DNA of 64,000 bases from an uncultured Acidobacteriota bacterium (GTDB lineage: Bacteria > Acidobacteriota > Vicinamibacteria > Fen-336): assembly GCA_902826455.1 (NCBI GenBank), contig CADEEV010000007.1, positions 55,141 through 119,140 of the forward strand. The letters are read 5' to 3'. This document shows positions 15,559 to 25,580 of this stretch, piece after piece. Under the pieces are notes generated by a model. That model did no database searches. It was not told the origin of the DNA and saw only the letters and a list, made by a program, of their open reading frames with translations. The position numbers and the translations under genes were made by a program. The stretch's first letter is position 1. Every line of letters begins with the position of its first letter.

Positions 15559-17273
15559 AAGCCGGCGGCCCGGTACACGGGCTGGCCGTTCATGAGCGTG
15601 AGCAGCACCTTCGTCTTCAGGATCGTCTCGGGCGGCGCCTTGAACAGGTCCTCGGACAGCACCACGATGTCGGCCTTCTTCCCCACCGCGAGCGACCCCT
15701 TCTCCTTCTCGTCGAAGCTCGCGTAGGCGCCGTCGATCGTGTAGTGGCGCAAGGCATTGTCGAGGCTCACCGCGAGCTCCGGCAGCCAGCCGCCGGCCGG
15801 CGTGCCCTCGCGGGTCTTGCGGGTGGTCGCGGTGTAGAGGCCGCGGAAGACGTCCGACGTCACGACGGGCCAGTCGCTGCCGAAGGCCAGCCGGCCGCCC
15901 GCGTCCTCGATGCGCTTCCAGACCCACGCCCGCGAGGCGCGGTCGGTGCCGGCGTTGCGGCTCCACACCTCGAAGTTGTTCTTGTCGGGGTTCGCGTGGA
16001 GCGGCTGCATCGACGCGATCACGCCGAGCTCCTTGAAGCGCGGGATGTCCTCGGCCGTGATCGTCTCGATGTGCTCGATCCGGCCGCGGCGGTCGGTGCG
16101 ATGGTTCGCGGCGAGAGCGGCACCGTGGGCGTCGAGGGCCATGCGCACTCCTCGGTCGCCGATGGCGTGGAGGTAGACCTGCAGCCCGGCCTTGTCGACT
16201 TCGGTCACCGCCTGCTTCAGCTTCTCGGCGTCCCAGTTCGGCAGCCCGAGCCCGAAGGCCGGGTCGTCGGCGTACGGCGTGAACATGGCCGCGGTGTGGG
16301 CCTCGATGACGCCGTCGACGAAGCCCTTCACCGCCGCGAAGCGCAGCGTGTCGTCGTTCCAGCGGGCCTGGGCCTTCCTCGCCGCGGCGATCGCCTTGTC
16401 GACGCTGCCCTGCTCCATGACCGCGGAGCCCGTGATGCGGACCGAGAGCTTGCCGTCCTTGCGCGCGCGGTCGAAGAGCTCGATGTCGCCCGGGGCGTCG
16501 GTGTTGCCCAGGATGCCGCCGCCCAGCAGGCCGCCGCAGTCCTGCACCGACGTCAGTCCCTGGCTGCTCAGGAGCTGCAGCGCCTTCAGCACGAGGGCGT
16601 AGCGCGCCTCGCCCTGGGGCTCGGGGATGTGCTTCGTCACGAGCTCGGTCGCCGACTCCTTGAGCGCGCCCGTCGGCTCGCCGGTCTTCGGGTCGCGCAC
16701 GATCACGCCGTTCAGCGGGTCCTTCGTGTCCTTCGTGATGCCGGCGAGGGCCAGCGCCTTCGAGTTCGCCCAGCCGGAGTGGCCGTCGTAGCAGGTCATG
16801 TACGCCGGCCGGTCGGAGACGACCGCGTCGAGCTGTTCCTTCGTCGGCAGCCCTCCCGCGAACGAGCCGTAGAGCCAGCCGCGTCCGAGCACCCAGGGGT
16901 TCTTCGGGTTCGCGGCGGCGAAGGCCCGGATGCGGGCCTGCACGGCGGTCGTGTCCTGGTCCTCGATGAGATCCACGCGCTCGAGGGAGATGGCGCCCTC
17001 GGCGATGTGGATGTGGGAGTCGTTGAAGCCCGGCGTCACCAGCCGGCCCTTGAGGTCGATCACGTCGGTCTTGGGGCCCTTGAAGGCGGCGGCGCCGGCG
17101 GACGTCCCGACGTAGACGATGCGGTCGCCCCGGATCGCCACGGCCTCGGCCCAGGGACTCGCGCTCTCGGCGGTCCAGAGGCGCCCGTTCGTCAGCAGGC
17201 GATCCGCGGGCGCCTCGGCGGCGACCGTTCCTGCAAGGCAGAGCGCGGCGAGTGCGGCTTGAAGCGACCTCAT
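15555..17273 (-). CDS. Exported metal-dependent amidohydrolase, YtcJ-like (amidohydrolase 3 family)
   Basis: 572 residues with a signal peptide (LQAALAALCLAGTVAAEA). The family hallmarks are the N-terminal beta-sandwich start (TNGRLWTAESASPWAEAVAI), GRLVTPGFNDSHIHI with the HxH metal ligands, the later HAIGDRGVRMALDAH and RIEHIE histidines, and a C-terminal FGSDWPV aspartate. These enzymes hydrolyse C-N bonds of amides or cyclic amides; exported members are common in Acidobacteriota but have poorly known substrates. The start ATG faces purU divergently (57 bp). A paralogue with the same layout lies at 21373-23085. Confidence 0.85.
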   Translation of the reverse strand: MRSLQAALAALCLAGTVAAEAPADRLLTNGRLWTAESASPWAEAVAIRGDRIVYVGTSAGAAAFKGPKTDVIDLKGRLVTPGFNDSHIHIAEGAISLERVDLIEDQDTTAVQARIRAFAAANPKNPWVLGRGWLYGSFAGGLPTKEQLDAVVSDRPAYMTCYDGHSGWANSKALALAGITKDTKDPLNGVIVRDPKTGEPTGALKESATELVTKHIPEPQGEARYALVLKALQLLSSQGLTSVQDCGGLLGGGILGNTDAPGDIELFDRARKDGKLSVRITGSAVMEQGSVDKAIAAARKAQARWNDDTLRFAAVKGFVDGVIEAHTAAMFTPYADDPAFGLGLPNWDAEKLKQAVTEVDKAGLQVYLHAIGDRGVRMALDAHGAALAANHRTDRRGRIEHIETITAEDIPRFKELGVIASMQPLHANPDKNNFEVWSRNAGTDRASRAWVWKRIEDAGGRLAFGSDWPVVTSDVFRGLYTATTRKTREGTPAGGWLPELAVSLDNALRHYTIDGAYASFDEKEKGSLAVGKKADIVVLSEDLFKAPPETILKTKVLLTLMNGQPVYRAAGF

Positions 17274-17330
17274 CCTGGGACCTCCGGGGTAGAACCGGCG
17301 GTCATTCTATCCGCAGCTATACTCCCGGCC

Positions 17331-18191
<861 letters not shown>

Positions 18192-18193
18192 GC

Positions 18194-19393
18194 GTGGCCT
18201 CGACGACACGAACCTGGTGGCTGCGGCTCGGGACGGCCGCCGTGGTGCTCGCGGCGTTCGAGGCGTCCTCGACGGCCGCGCTGTGGCTGCTCGGAAGGAA
18301 GGGCGTCCGCTACGACCCGGTCCAGGCGGAGCTGCTCGACAAGCACAGGGCGCTGATCGAGACGCTCAAGGGTGGCGGCCCCGGCTACCTCGAATACGAC
18401 AAGGAGCTCGGCTGGCGCCCGCGTGCCAACGGAGAAGGGGGACTCTTCCGCGCCAACGCCGCCGGCTTGAGGGCCGATCGCGAGTATACGGACGCGCCGG
18501 CTCCCGGGGTGTTGCGCGTGGCGGCATTCGGCGACTCCTTCGTCCACGGGGACGAGGTCTCCTTTCCGGCGACCTGGGAGCAGCAGCTCGAGACCCTGGG
18601 CCGGTTCGAAGTCCTCAATCTCGGGGTGCCCGGCTATGGCGTCGACCAGGCTTACCTGCGTTACAAGGCCATTGGTCGCCGCGGCGCGCAGCGGGTCGTG
18701 ATCGGCTTCATGACCGAGGACTTCAGCCGGGCGGTGAACACTTTCCGTCCCTTCCACTTCAGCAACACGAGCGTGCCGTTCGCGAAGCCGCGCTTCGTGC
18801 TCGACGGGGGCCGCCTCCGTCTCTTGCCAAACCCCTACCAGAAGGTGGAGGACTACGAGGCGCTTCTCGCCGATCCCGAGCGCGAGCTCGATCGCCTGGG
18901 CGCCAACGATTTCGAGTACGGGCTGCAGCATCACGTCGGCCCGTGGGATTTTCTCGCGACGGTGCGCGTCTCGAAGCTCGCATGGTCGCGCCGGCTGGAT
19001 GCGGGAGAACACTCGGAGCTCCTCGACGCCGACGGCTTCTTCAACACCGGCTCCGAGGCGTTCCGGATCAACCTCGCGCTGATCGAAGCCTTCACGAGCG
19101 CCGTGGAAGCCGACGGAGCCCAGGTCCTCGTGGTGCTGTTCCCGGGGAAGATCGACCTCCTGTTCGCGCGTTCCCACCACGGCCTCGGGCCGAGCGAACC
19201 GTTGAGTGCGGCGTTGAAGGCGCGCGGCATTCCGGTCCAGAACATGCTGGGACCGCTGTTCCGGGCGGCCCGGACCGAGAAGCTGTCGGGCCTCTACCTG
19301 CAGGGCCACTTCTCGCCACGCGGCAACCGGATCGTCGCCGAGGCGCTCGCCGAGCGGCTCGGCACTGTCGCATCCACCCCCGTTCGGCGATAG
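18194..19393 (+). CDS. Membrane-anchored SGNH/GDSL-hydrolase-like protein, copy 1
   Basis: 399 residues from GTG 18194, with an N-terminal membrane anchor (LGTAAVVLAAFEASSTAALW). The SGNH block I serine is in VAAFGDSFVHGDEV; a Gly block follows in LNLGVPGYGVDQAYL. The last block reads GHFSPRGNRIVAEAL, where a usual DxxH is replaced by GHFSPRGN, so the catalytic Asp is not obvious although His is present. Proteins of this kind sit in the inner membrane with the SGNH domain outside and often act in polysaccharide O-acetyl transfer or removal. Function here is not assignable. The next gene is a clear paralogue. Confidence 0.72.
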   Translation: MASTTRTWWLRLGTAAVVLAAFEASSTAALWLLGRKGVRYDPVQAELLDKHRALIETLKGGGPGYLEYDKELGWRPRANGEGGLFRANAAGLRADREYTDAPAPGVLRVAAFGDSFVHGDEVSFPATWEQQLETLGRFEVLNLGVPGYGVDQAYLRYKAIGRRGAQRVVIGFMTEDFSRAVNTFRPFHFSNTSVPFAKPRFVLDGGRLRLLPNPYQKVEDYEALLADPERELDRLGANDFEYGLQHHVGPWDFLATVRVSKLAWSRRLDAGEHSELLDADGFFNTGSEAFRINLALIEAFTSAVEADGAQVLVVLFPGKIDLLFARSHHGLGPSEPLSAALKARGIPVQNMLGPLFRAARTEKLSGLYLQGHFSPRGNRIVAEALAERLGTVASTPVRR

Positions 19394-19407
19394 CCTGCAA
19401 CAGCTCC

Positions 19408-20665
19408 GTGCAACGACAGTGGCTGTTCCGGATCGTCGTCGTCGTCCTGGTGCTCGGCGTCGTCGAGGGCGCGGCGATGCTCGCCTCGCACTGGCTCGAG
19501 AGTCGCGGCATCGCCTACGAGCCCGTCTCCGCCCAGCTGCTGGAGTCCCAGCGCACTGTCATCCAGGGGATCGTCGACGGGGAGAGCCGCTATCTCCAGA
19601 TCGACGGTGTCCTCGGCTGGAGTCCCAGGCCTCTCGCGTCCACGGAGCTCTTCCGTGCGAACGCGATCGGCCTCCGCGCCGACGCTCGATCCCGCCAGAG
19701 GCACGCTCCGCGTGGCCGCCTTCGGGGATTCGTTCGTCCACGGCGACGAATCGCCGTTCGAGGACACCTGGGGCCAGCAGCTCGAGGCTATCGAGCCGCG
19801 CATCGAGGTGATGAACTTCGGCGTGGGCTCGTACGGGCTGGATCAGGCCTGGCTCCGGTACCAGGCCATGGGACGGAGGTACCGTCCCCGCGTCGTCGTC
19901 ATCGGCTTCATGACGGACGACCTCGGCCGGGCGGTCAACCGCTTCCGGCCTTTCCATACGCCCAGGAGCCTGGTCGTCATGACCAAGCCGCGCTTCGTCC
20001 TCGACGGCGGCGCGCTGCGGCTCGTCCCGAACCCGCTCCCGACCCGTGCGGACTACGCCCCCTTCCTGCAGGACGAGACGGCGACGCTGAGACGCATCGG
20101 CGCGGACGACTTCGAGCGTCAGCTCCGCTTCGAGCCTGTGTTCTTCGACTTCCTCCGTTCCGTCCGCATCGTGAGGCTGGCATGGCACGGCTTCGAGACC
20201 CGATCCGGCCGCGCGCTGTTCCTCGACGGGAGCGGCTTCTACGACGTCCGTGCCGAGGCCTTCGCGGTCAATCGGGCGCTCCTCGAGGCCTTCGCCGCCG
20301 AGGTCCGGAGGGATGGGTCGGAGCCCCTGGTGGTCTTCTTCCCGGGTCAGCAGGACTTCGACGCCGCCGGGCTGCAGCGGCGCAACGGACGGCCCATCTA
20401 CGAGCCGCTGCGGGTCGCCGTGGAAGCGCTCGGCATTCCCGTGCTCGACTGCTTCCCGGCGCTTCGCGAGGCCGTGCAGGAGCAGAGCCCGGACAAGCTG
20501 TTCCGCGTCTCCCACTACTCGGCCATGGGCCACTGCAACGTGGCCAGGGCCCTCGAGACGCGCCTGTTTTCCTGGCTAGCTGACGTCGCGCGTGGCGCGC
20601 AGGGCGATCCTGTCGATCAGGCCCGGGGCCAGAAGCCGCACGAAGCGTCCCAGGCGCCCCCGTAG
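19408..20665 (+). pseudogene. SGNH/GDSL-hydrolase-like protein, copy 2, with an internal frameshift
   Basis: This is a tandem paralogue of the preceding gene. The first part (GTG 19408; VQRQWLFRIVVVVLVLGVVE anchor, through LFRANAIGLRAD ending at 19683) and the second part (LRVAAFGDSFVHGDESPFED from 19706 onward) are in different frames. The shift falls between 19684 and 19705; removal of one base or addition of two would join them. Beyond the shift the sequence is intact to the C-terminus (VSHYSAMGHCNVARALE), so the lesion is recent or a sequencing error. The last ~90 bp overlap the 3' end of the convergent SDR gene. The serine block lies wholly in the second part. Confidence 0.7.
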
Positions 20666-21376
20666 CGAGAGGACCGCGAGGCGCTGCCGCTTCTCCATCG
20701 CGCGGACCGTGAGGCGCGCGCACTCTTCCGCGGTCATGATCTTCGCTTCCTGGAGAGGCTTGCCGCGCGGGCGGCCGTCCGCGCCGATCGCGCGCCGGTG
20801 GATCTGCGAGACGACGAAGTCGGGGCAGACGACCGTCACGTCGACGCCGCTGCCCAGGAGCTCGACGCGCAGCGAGTCGAAGAAGCCGAGCATCGCGTGC
20901 TTGGTCGCCGCGTAGGCGGTGCGGGTCGGCACGCCCGTCAGCGCCGTGAGGCTCGCGACCGCGACGACGAGGCCCTTCGAGCGCCGCAAGGCCGGCAGCG
21001 CGCGATGGGTCAGGAACACGGCGCTCAGGTAGTTGAGCCGCATCAGGGACTCGTAGCCCGAGAGATCCGTGAAGTCCTCGAAGCGCCCCATCATGCCGGC
21101 GCCCGCGTTGTTCACCAGCACGTCGAGGGCGTCCCAGTGCGCGAGGGTCCTGTCGACGAGCGCGTTGCACTGGGCCTGGTCCGTCACGTCGGTCGGCACG
21201 ACGAGGGTCTGCGCGCCCAGGGCGCGGCACTCCGCCGCCACCTCCTCGAGGCGCGCGGCGTCGCGCGCGGCGAGCACGAGGCGCGGGCCGCGGCTCGCGA
21301 GCTCCCTCACCAGGGCGTGGCCGATGCCCTGGGAGGCGCCGGTCACGATCACGACCTGGCCGGCGAAGGCCGTCAC
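20576..21376 (-). CDS. Short-chain dehydrogenase/reductase
   Basis: 266 residues from GTG 21376. It has the classical SDR signatures: TGASQGIG for NAD(P)H binding, DVT around residue 63, NNAG, and the catalytic Ser-Tyr-Lys in ASLTALTG and YAATKHAM. The AARDAARLEEV segment after strand 2 has an Arg suggestive of NADP(H) preference. The C-terminus is basic and amphipathic (LRGRLGRFVRLLAPGLIDRI), as in membrane-associated DltE/YqjQ-like SDRs acting on lipids. It is the last gene of a minus-strand run gabT-like > amidohydrolase > SDR, with a GTGA overlap to the amidohydrolase. Confidence 0.88.
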   Translation of the reverse strand: MTAFAGQVVIVTGASQGIGHALVRELASRGPRLVLAARDAARLEEVAAECRALGAQTLVVPTDVTDQAQCNALVDRTLAHWDALDVLVNNAGAGMMGRFEDFTDLSGYESLMRLNYLSAVFLTHRALPALRRSKGLVVAVASLTALTGVPTRTAYAATKHAMLGFFDSLRVELLGSGVDVTVVCPDFVVSQIHRRAIGADGRPRGKPLQEAKIMTAEECARLTVRAMEKRQRLAVLSLRGRLGRFVRLLAPGLIDRIALRATRDVS

Positions 21377-23085
21377 CGGATCGCGTCGCGGGCGAACTGC
21401 GGGGCGCGGTACGTGTCCTCGCCGCCGAGGACGGTGAGCAGGACCTTCGTGTCCAGCAGGCGCTCGACCGGCGGCTCGAGGATGTTCTCGGACAGCACCA
21501 CGAGGTCGGCGAGCTTGCCCACGGTCAGCGTCCCCTTCTCCTTCTCGTCGAAGCTCGCGTAGGCGGCGTCGGCCGTGAAGTGGCGCAGGGCCGCCTCGAC
21601 GGAGATGCGGTTCTGGGGGAAGAAGCCGGCGGCCGGCGTGCCCTCGGGCGTCTTCCTCGCGGCGGCGCAGTACAGGCCCTTCAGGGTCTCCATGGAGAAC
21701 ACGGGATAGTCGCTGCCGAAGGCCTGCACGACGCCGGCGTCGTCGAACAGCTTGAAGGCGTCGGCCCGCGCCGCGCGCTCGGGCCCGAGCAGCACCGCGA
21801 AGTTCTCGAGGGTGGTCTTGTCAGGGTTCGCGAAGAGCGCCTGGGTCGAGGCCACGACGCCCGCGGCCTTCATGCGCGCGAGGTCCGCGAGGCGCGGCAC
21901 CTCGACGTGCTCGATGCGGTGGCGGCGCTCGCGCTCGGGGTTCGTGCGGGCCACGAACTCGTAGGCGGTGAGGGCCTGGTCGATGGCCCGGTCGCCCACG
22001 GCGTGTAGCAGCACCTGGAAGCCGTTGCGGTCGTAGAACGCGACGGTCGCGTCGAGCTCGTCCTGCTGCCAGCGCGGCTGGATCTGGCCGCCGCCCACGT
22101 AGGGCTCGAACATCGCGGCCGTCTTCATGTCGACGACGCCGTCCAGGAAGCCCTTCACGGCGCCGAACTTCACGAGCGGCCCCGTGTACTTCTCGCGCAG
22201 CGCGTTGTAGCGGGCGAGGTCCTCCTCGGAGAGGCTCTTCTGCATCGGCATCGCGAACGAGAAGCGCACCTTGAGGCCACCCTCGTCGAGCACGCGCTCG
22301 TAGGTCTTGAGCTCGTCCCTCGCGAAGCTGGCGTTCTGCACGGACGTGAGGCCGTACGAGGCGGCCTTGTCGAGGCCGCGCTTCAGGGCCTGGTAGCGCT
22401 CCTCGGCGTTGGGCGGCGGGATCAGGATCTCGACCAGGTCGCGGGCCGACTCCTTCAGGACGCCGGTCGGCTCGCCGGCCGCGTCGCGGACGATCGTGCC
22501 GTGGGGAGGATCGAGCGTCGCGCGCGTGATGCCGGCGAGTTCGAGGGCGCGCGAGTTGGCCCAGCCCGTGTGGTGATCGCGGTCGCTCAGGAACGCCGGC
22601 CGGTCGGAGACGACCGCGTCGAGCAACCTCCTGTCGGGCGCGCCGCCGGGGAACGCGCCGGCGCCCCAGCCACGGCCTTCGATCCAGTCCTTCTCGGGGT
22701 GGGCCTTCGCGTAGGCGGCGATCGCCTGCTGGATCGCCGGGACCGTCTCGAGCCCCGCGAGGTCGAGGTTGTCCAGGACGAGGAAGTGAAGGTGCGCGTC
22801 GTTGAAGCCCGGGTACACCCAGCCGCCCTTGAGGTCCGTCGCGATCGTGCCGACGCCGGAGTACCGGGCGATCTCGAGGTCGCTGCCGATCGCGAGGATG
22901 CGCGGGCCGCGCACGGCCAGGGCCGTGGCGCCGGCGGGGCTCGACGGATCGCCGGTCCAGACGTGGCCCTTCAGGAAGATGCGGTCCGCGCGCGGCGGGA
23001 GGTCCTTCTCCTTCTTGCCCGCGACGGCCGCGCCGGCGAAGAGCACGAGGAACGCCGCGGCGAGCGCCGCGAGCCGCCTAGGCAC
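21373..23085 (-). CDS. Exported metal-dependent amidohydrolase, YtcJ-like, second copy
   Basis: 570 residues from GTG 23085, with a signal peptide (LAALAAAFLVLFAGAAVAG). Domain layout and motifs match the protein encoded at 15555-17273: KGHVWTGDPSSPAGATALAV, GGWVYPGFNDAHLHF with the HxH pair, LLHAVGDRAIDQAL, RRHRIEHVEVPR and FGSDYPVFSMET. The amidohydrolase fold and metal site are secure, the substrate is not. It sits between the GabT-like aminotransferase and the SDR on the same strand with short overlaps (8 bp and 4 bp), so the three are one operon, possibly degrading an amide or lactam to an amino acid. That pathway is inference. Confidence 0.85.
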   Translation of the reverse strand: MPRRLAALAAAFLVLFAGAAVAGKKEKDLPPRADRIFLKGHVWTGDPSSPAGATALAVRGPRILAIGSDLEIARYSGVGTIATDLKGGWVYPGFNDAHLHFLVLDNLDLAGLETVPAIQQAIAAYAKAHPEKDWIEGRGWGAGAFPGGAPDRRLLDAVVSDRPAFLSDRDHHTGWANSRALELAGITRATLDPPHGTIVRDAAGEPTGVLKESARDLVEILIPPPNAEERYQALKRGLDKAASYGLTSVQNASFARDELKTYERVLDEGGLKVRFSFAMPMQKSLSEEDLARYNALREKYTGPLVKFGAVKGFLDGVVDMKTAAMFEPYVGGGQIQPRWQQDELDATVAFYDRNGFQVLLHAVGDRAIDQALTAYEFVARTNPERERRHRIEHVEVPRLADLARMKAAGVVASTQALFANPDKTTLENFAVLLGPERAARADAFKLFDDAGVVQAFGSDYPVFSMETLKGLYCAAARKTPEGTPAAGFFPQNRISVEAALRHFTADAAYASFDEKEKGTLTVGKLADLVVLSENILEPPVERLLDTKVLLTVLGGEDTYRAPQFARDAIR

Positions 23086-24415
23086 CCGCGACCTCGGCGA
23101 GGGCCGCCTCGAAGACCGACAGCCCTTCGTCGAGCTCCGCGTCCCCGATCACGAGAGGCATCAGGGTGCGGATGATGTTGCCGTAGGTCCCGGCCGAGAT
23201 CGTCACGAGGCCGCGCTCGTAGCACTTCGTCGAGATCGCGTTGCACTCCTCCTTGGCCGGCGCCTTGGTCTTGCGGTCCTTCACGAGCTCGACCGCCCAC
23301 ATGGCGCCGATTCCGCGCACGTCGCCGACCAGCGGGACGCGCTTCTTCCAGCCTTCGCCCCGGGCCGCGACCGTGGCTCCGATGCGGTTGGCCTTCGCGA
23401 GGATGTCGGTCGACTCGAACTGGTCGAGCACCGCGTGGGCCGCGGCCAGCGACACGGGGTTGCCGCCGAACGTGCCGCCCAGGCCGCCGACGCCGGCGGC
23501 GTCCATGATCTCCGCCCGGCCCGTGATCGAGGACAGCGGCAGGCCGCCCGCGAGCGACTTCGCGGCGATGAGGATGTCGGCCGAGACGCCGCCGTGCTCC
23601 ATCGCGAACAGCTTGCCGGTGCGGCCGAAGCCCGTCTGCACCTCGTCGGCGATCAGCAGGATGCCGTGCCGCTTCGTGAGCTCGCGCAGCTTCGGCATGA
23701 AGTCGGGCGGCGGCACCACGAACCCGCCTTCCCCGAGGACCGGCTCGAGGATCACGGCCGCGACGCTCTCCGAGGCCACGTAGCGCTTGAAGGTGTCCTC
23801 GAGCACGGCGATGCAGGCGTCCGCGCAGGACTGCGCGCCCAGCTCCGAGGGCCAGCGGTAGGCGTAAGGGTACGGCACGCGGTAGATCTCGGGCGCGAAC
23901 GGCCCGAAGCCGGCCTTGTACGGGTGCACCTTCGACGTGAGGCTCATGGCGAGGAGCGTGCGGCCGTGGAAGCCGTCCTCGAAGGCGATCACGGCCTGCC
24001 GGCCCGTGGCGGCCCGGGCGATCTTCACGGCGTTCTCCACGGCCTCGGCCCCGGAGTTCGCGAACATCGTCTTCTTCCGGCCGTCGATCGGCACGAGGGC
24101 GTTCAGGCGCTCGGCGAGGCGGATGTAGCTCTCGTAGGGCGTCACGTGGAAGCAGGTGTGGGTGAAGGCGGCGGCCTGGGCCGACACGGCGGCGACGACG
24201 CCGTCGTTCGCGTGGCCCACGTTCATGCAGCCGATGCCGCCGGCGAAGTCGATGAGGCGGTTGCCGTCGACGTCCGTCAGCACGGCGCCCTTCGCTTCCT
24301 TGACGAAGATCGGCGTGGCGTTGTACGGTCCCCGCGGCACGGCGGCCTCGCGACGCGCGAACAACTCACGCGAACGGGGGCCGGGAATCTCCGTCTTCAG
24401 TTGGATCGCGCTCAT
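23078..24415 (-). CDS. gabT: Class III aminotransferase, 4-aminobutyrate aminotransferase-like
   Basis: 445 residues from ATG 24415, with GAGG seven bases upstream. PLP-fold type I signatures are present: ANSGAEAVENAVKIAR, AFEDGFHGRT, LLIADEVQTGFGRTG (Asp contacting the pyridine nitrogen) and the Schiff-base lysine in AAKSLAGGLPLSS. The overall pattern is of GabT (omega-amino acid:2-oxoglutarate transfer), but 5-aminovalerate or other omega-amino acids are possible. Its start codon overlaps that of the divergent saccharopine-dehydrogenase-like gene in the tetranucleotide CATG. It leads an operon with an amidohydrolase and an SDR. Confidence 0.85.
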   Translation of the reverse strand: MSAIQLKTEIPGPRSRELFARREAAVPRGPYNATPIFVKEAKGAVLTDVDGNRLIDFAGGIGCMNVGHANDGVVAAVSAQAAAFTHTCFHVTPYESYIRLAERLNALVPIDGRKKTMFANSGAEAVENAVKIARAATGRQAVIAFEDGFHGRTLLAMSLTSKVHPYKAGFGPFAPEIYRVPYPYAYRWPSELGAQSCADACIAVLEDTFKRYVASESVAAVILEPVLGEGGFVVPPPDFMPKLRELTKRHGILLIADEVQTGFGRTGKLFAMEHGGVSADILIAAKSLAGGLPLSSITGRAEIMDAAGVGGLGGTFGGNPVSLAAAHAVLDQFESTDILAKANRIGATVAARGEGWKKRVPLVGDVRGIGAMWAVELVKDRKTKAPAKEECNAISTKCYERGLVTISAGTYGNIIRTLMPLVIGDAELDEGLSVFEAALAEVAGA

Positions 24416-25580
24416 GAAAACCTCAGCTAGGCGTCGCTTCGTCGTGGTCCTGGGTGGCGCCGGCGCGATGGGCCGCGCCACGGTCTACGATCTCGCCCGC
24501 TCGGGCGTCAACGTGCTGCTGCTCGATGCGGATCTCGCGGCGGCCGAGCGCGTCGCGCGCCGCTACGGGGCGGGCCGCACCGAGGCCGGCACGGTCGACG
24601 CCCGGGACGCGGCGGCCCTCGCCGCGCGCATCGGGGGCGCTTCGGTCCTGGTGAACGCCGGACCGTACGTCTTCAACCTGTCGGTCATGGACGCCGCGCT
24701 GCGCGCGAAGGCTCACTACATCGACCTCGGCGGGCTCTTCCACACGACGCGCAAGCAGCTCGCCCTCGACGCGGCGTTCCGGCGCGCGAAGCGCCTCGCC
24801 GTCCTGGGGATGGGCAGCGCCCCCGGCATCCTCAACGTGCTGGCGCGCGCGGCCGCCGACCCTCTCAAGAAGGTCGCGGCCCTGCGCTGCTACAACGGCG
24901 GGGCCGACTACACGAAGTACGCCGCCGCGCTGGCCTTCGGCTTCGCCCCCGCGACCGTCCTCGACGAGTTCACGCTGCCGCCGATGATCTTCGACCGGGG
25001 CCGCTTTCGCGCGACAAAGCCGTTGTCGGGCGGCGAGGACTTCTACTTCGAGCTGGGGCTTCAAAAGGTTCACCGGAGCCTGCATTCCGAGGTCGCGACG
25101 CTGCCGATATCCTATAAGAGGAAGGGCATTCGCGAGTGCTTCTTCAAGATCGCCTACGATCCCGTGCTGATCGAGCGCTTGAAGCTGTTGATCGACGTGG
25201 GCCTCACCGATCGCGAGGCCGGGCCCCGCGGCGTCGCGCCGCGGGACGTGCTCCTCGACTGCTTCAAGCGCCTGCCGCCGCCCCCGGACTTCATCGACGA
25301 CCGCGACTCGGTCGCCCTGGTGGCGATCGGCGAGGACGCCCAGGGCCCGGTCGAGGTCCGCTACGACCTGACCGCGACGCCGCAGCGCACGCCGCCGCTG
25401 TCGGCCGTCGCTCGCGACACCGGGTTTCCGCCGGCCATCGTGGCCCGCATGCTCCTCGACGGCAGGATCCGCGAGCGCGGCGTCCTGCCCCCCGAGCGCT
25501 GCGTGCCCGTGGCCCCGTTCCTGGCCGCCCTGGCCGAGCGCGGCATGCACGCGAAGCGCACAATCACGCGCCCGGCATGA
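24414..25580 (+). CDS. Saccharopine dehydrogenase-like NAD(P)-dependent oxidoreductase
   Basis: 388 residues if started at ATG 24414. It has an N-terminal Rossmann fold (VVVLGGAGAMGRATVYDLA), GASVLVNAGPYVFNLSVMDA and HYIDLGGLF, and the C-terminal catalytic-like domain beginning near LGMGSAPGILNVLA, as in saccharopine dehydrogenases and carboxynorspermidine synthase-like proteins. The ATG lies inside CATG, shared with the divergent gabT start, and has no clear Shine-Dalgarno; GTG 24444 would be an alternative that keeps the Rossmann motif. Pairing with a GabT-like enzyme hints at lysine or diamine catabolism, which is inference. It overlaps the L,D-transpeptidase gene by ATGA. Confidence 0.78.
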   Translation: MKTSARRRFVVVLGGAGAMGRATVYDLARSGVNVLLLDADLAAAERVARRYGAGRTEAGTVDARDAAALAARIGGASVLVNAGPYVFNLSVMDAALRAKAHYIDLGGLFHTTRKQLALDAAFRRAKRLAVLGMGSAPGILNVLARAAADPLKKVAALRCYNGGADYTKYAAALAFGFAPATVLDEFTLPPMIFDRGRFRATKPLSGGEDFYFELGLQKVHRSLHSEVATLPISYKRKGIRECFFKIAYDPVLIERLKLLIDVGLTDREAGPRGVAPRDVLLDCFKRLPPPPDFIDDRDSVALVAIGEDAQGPVEVRYDLTATPQRTPPLSAVARDTGFPPAIVARMLLDGRIRERGVLPPERCVPVAPFLAALAERGMHAKRTITRPA

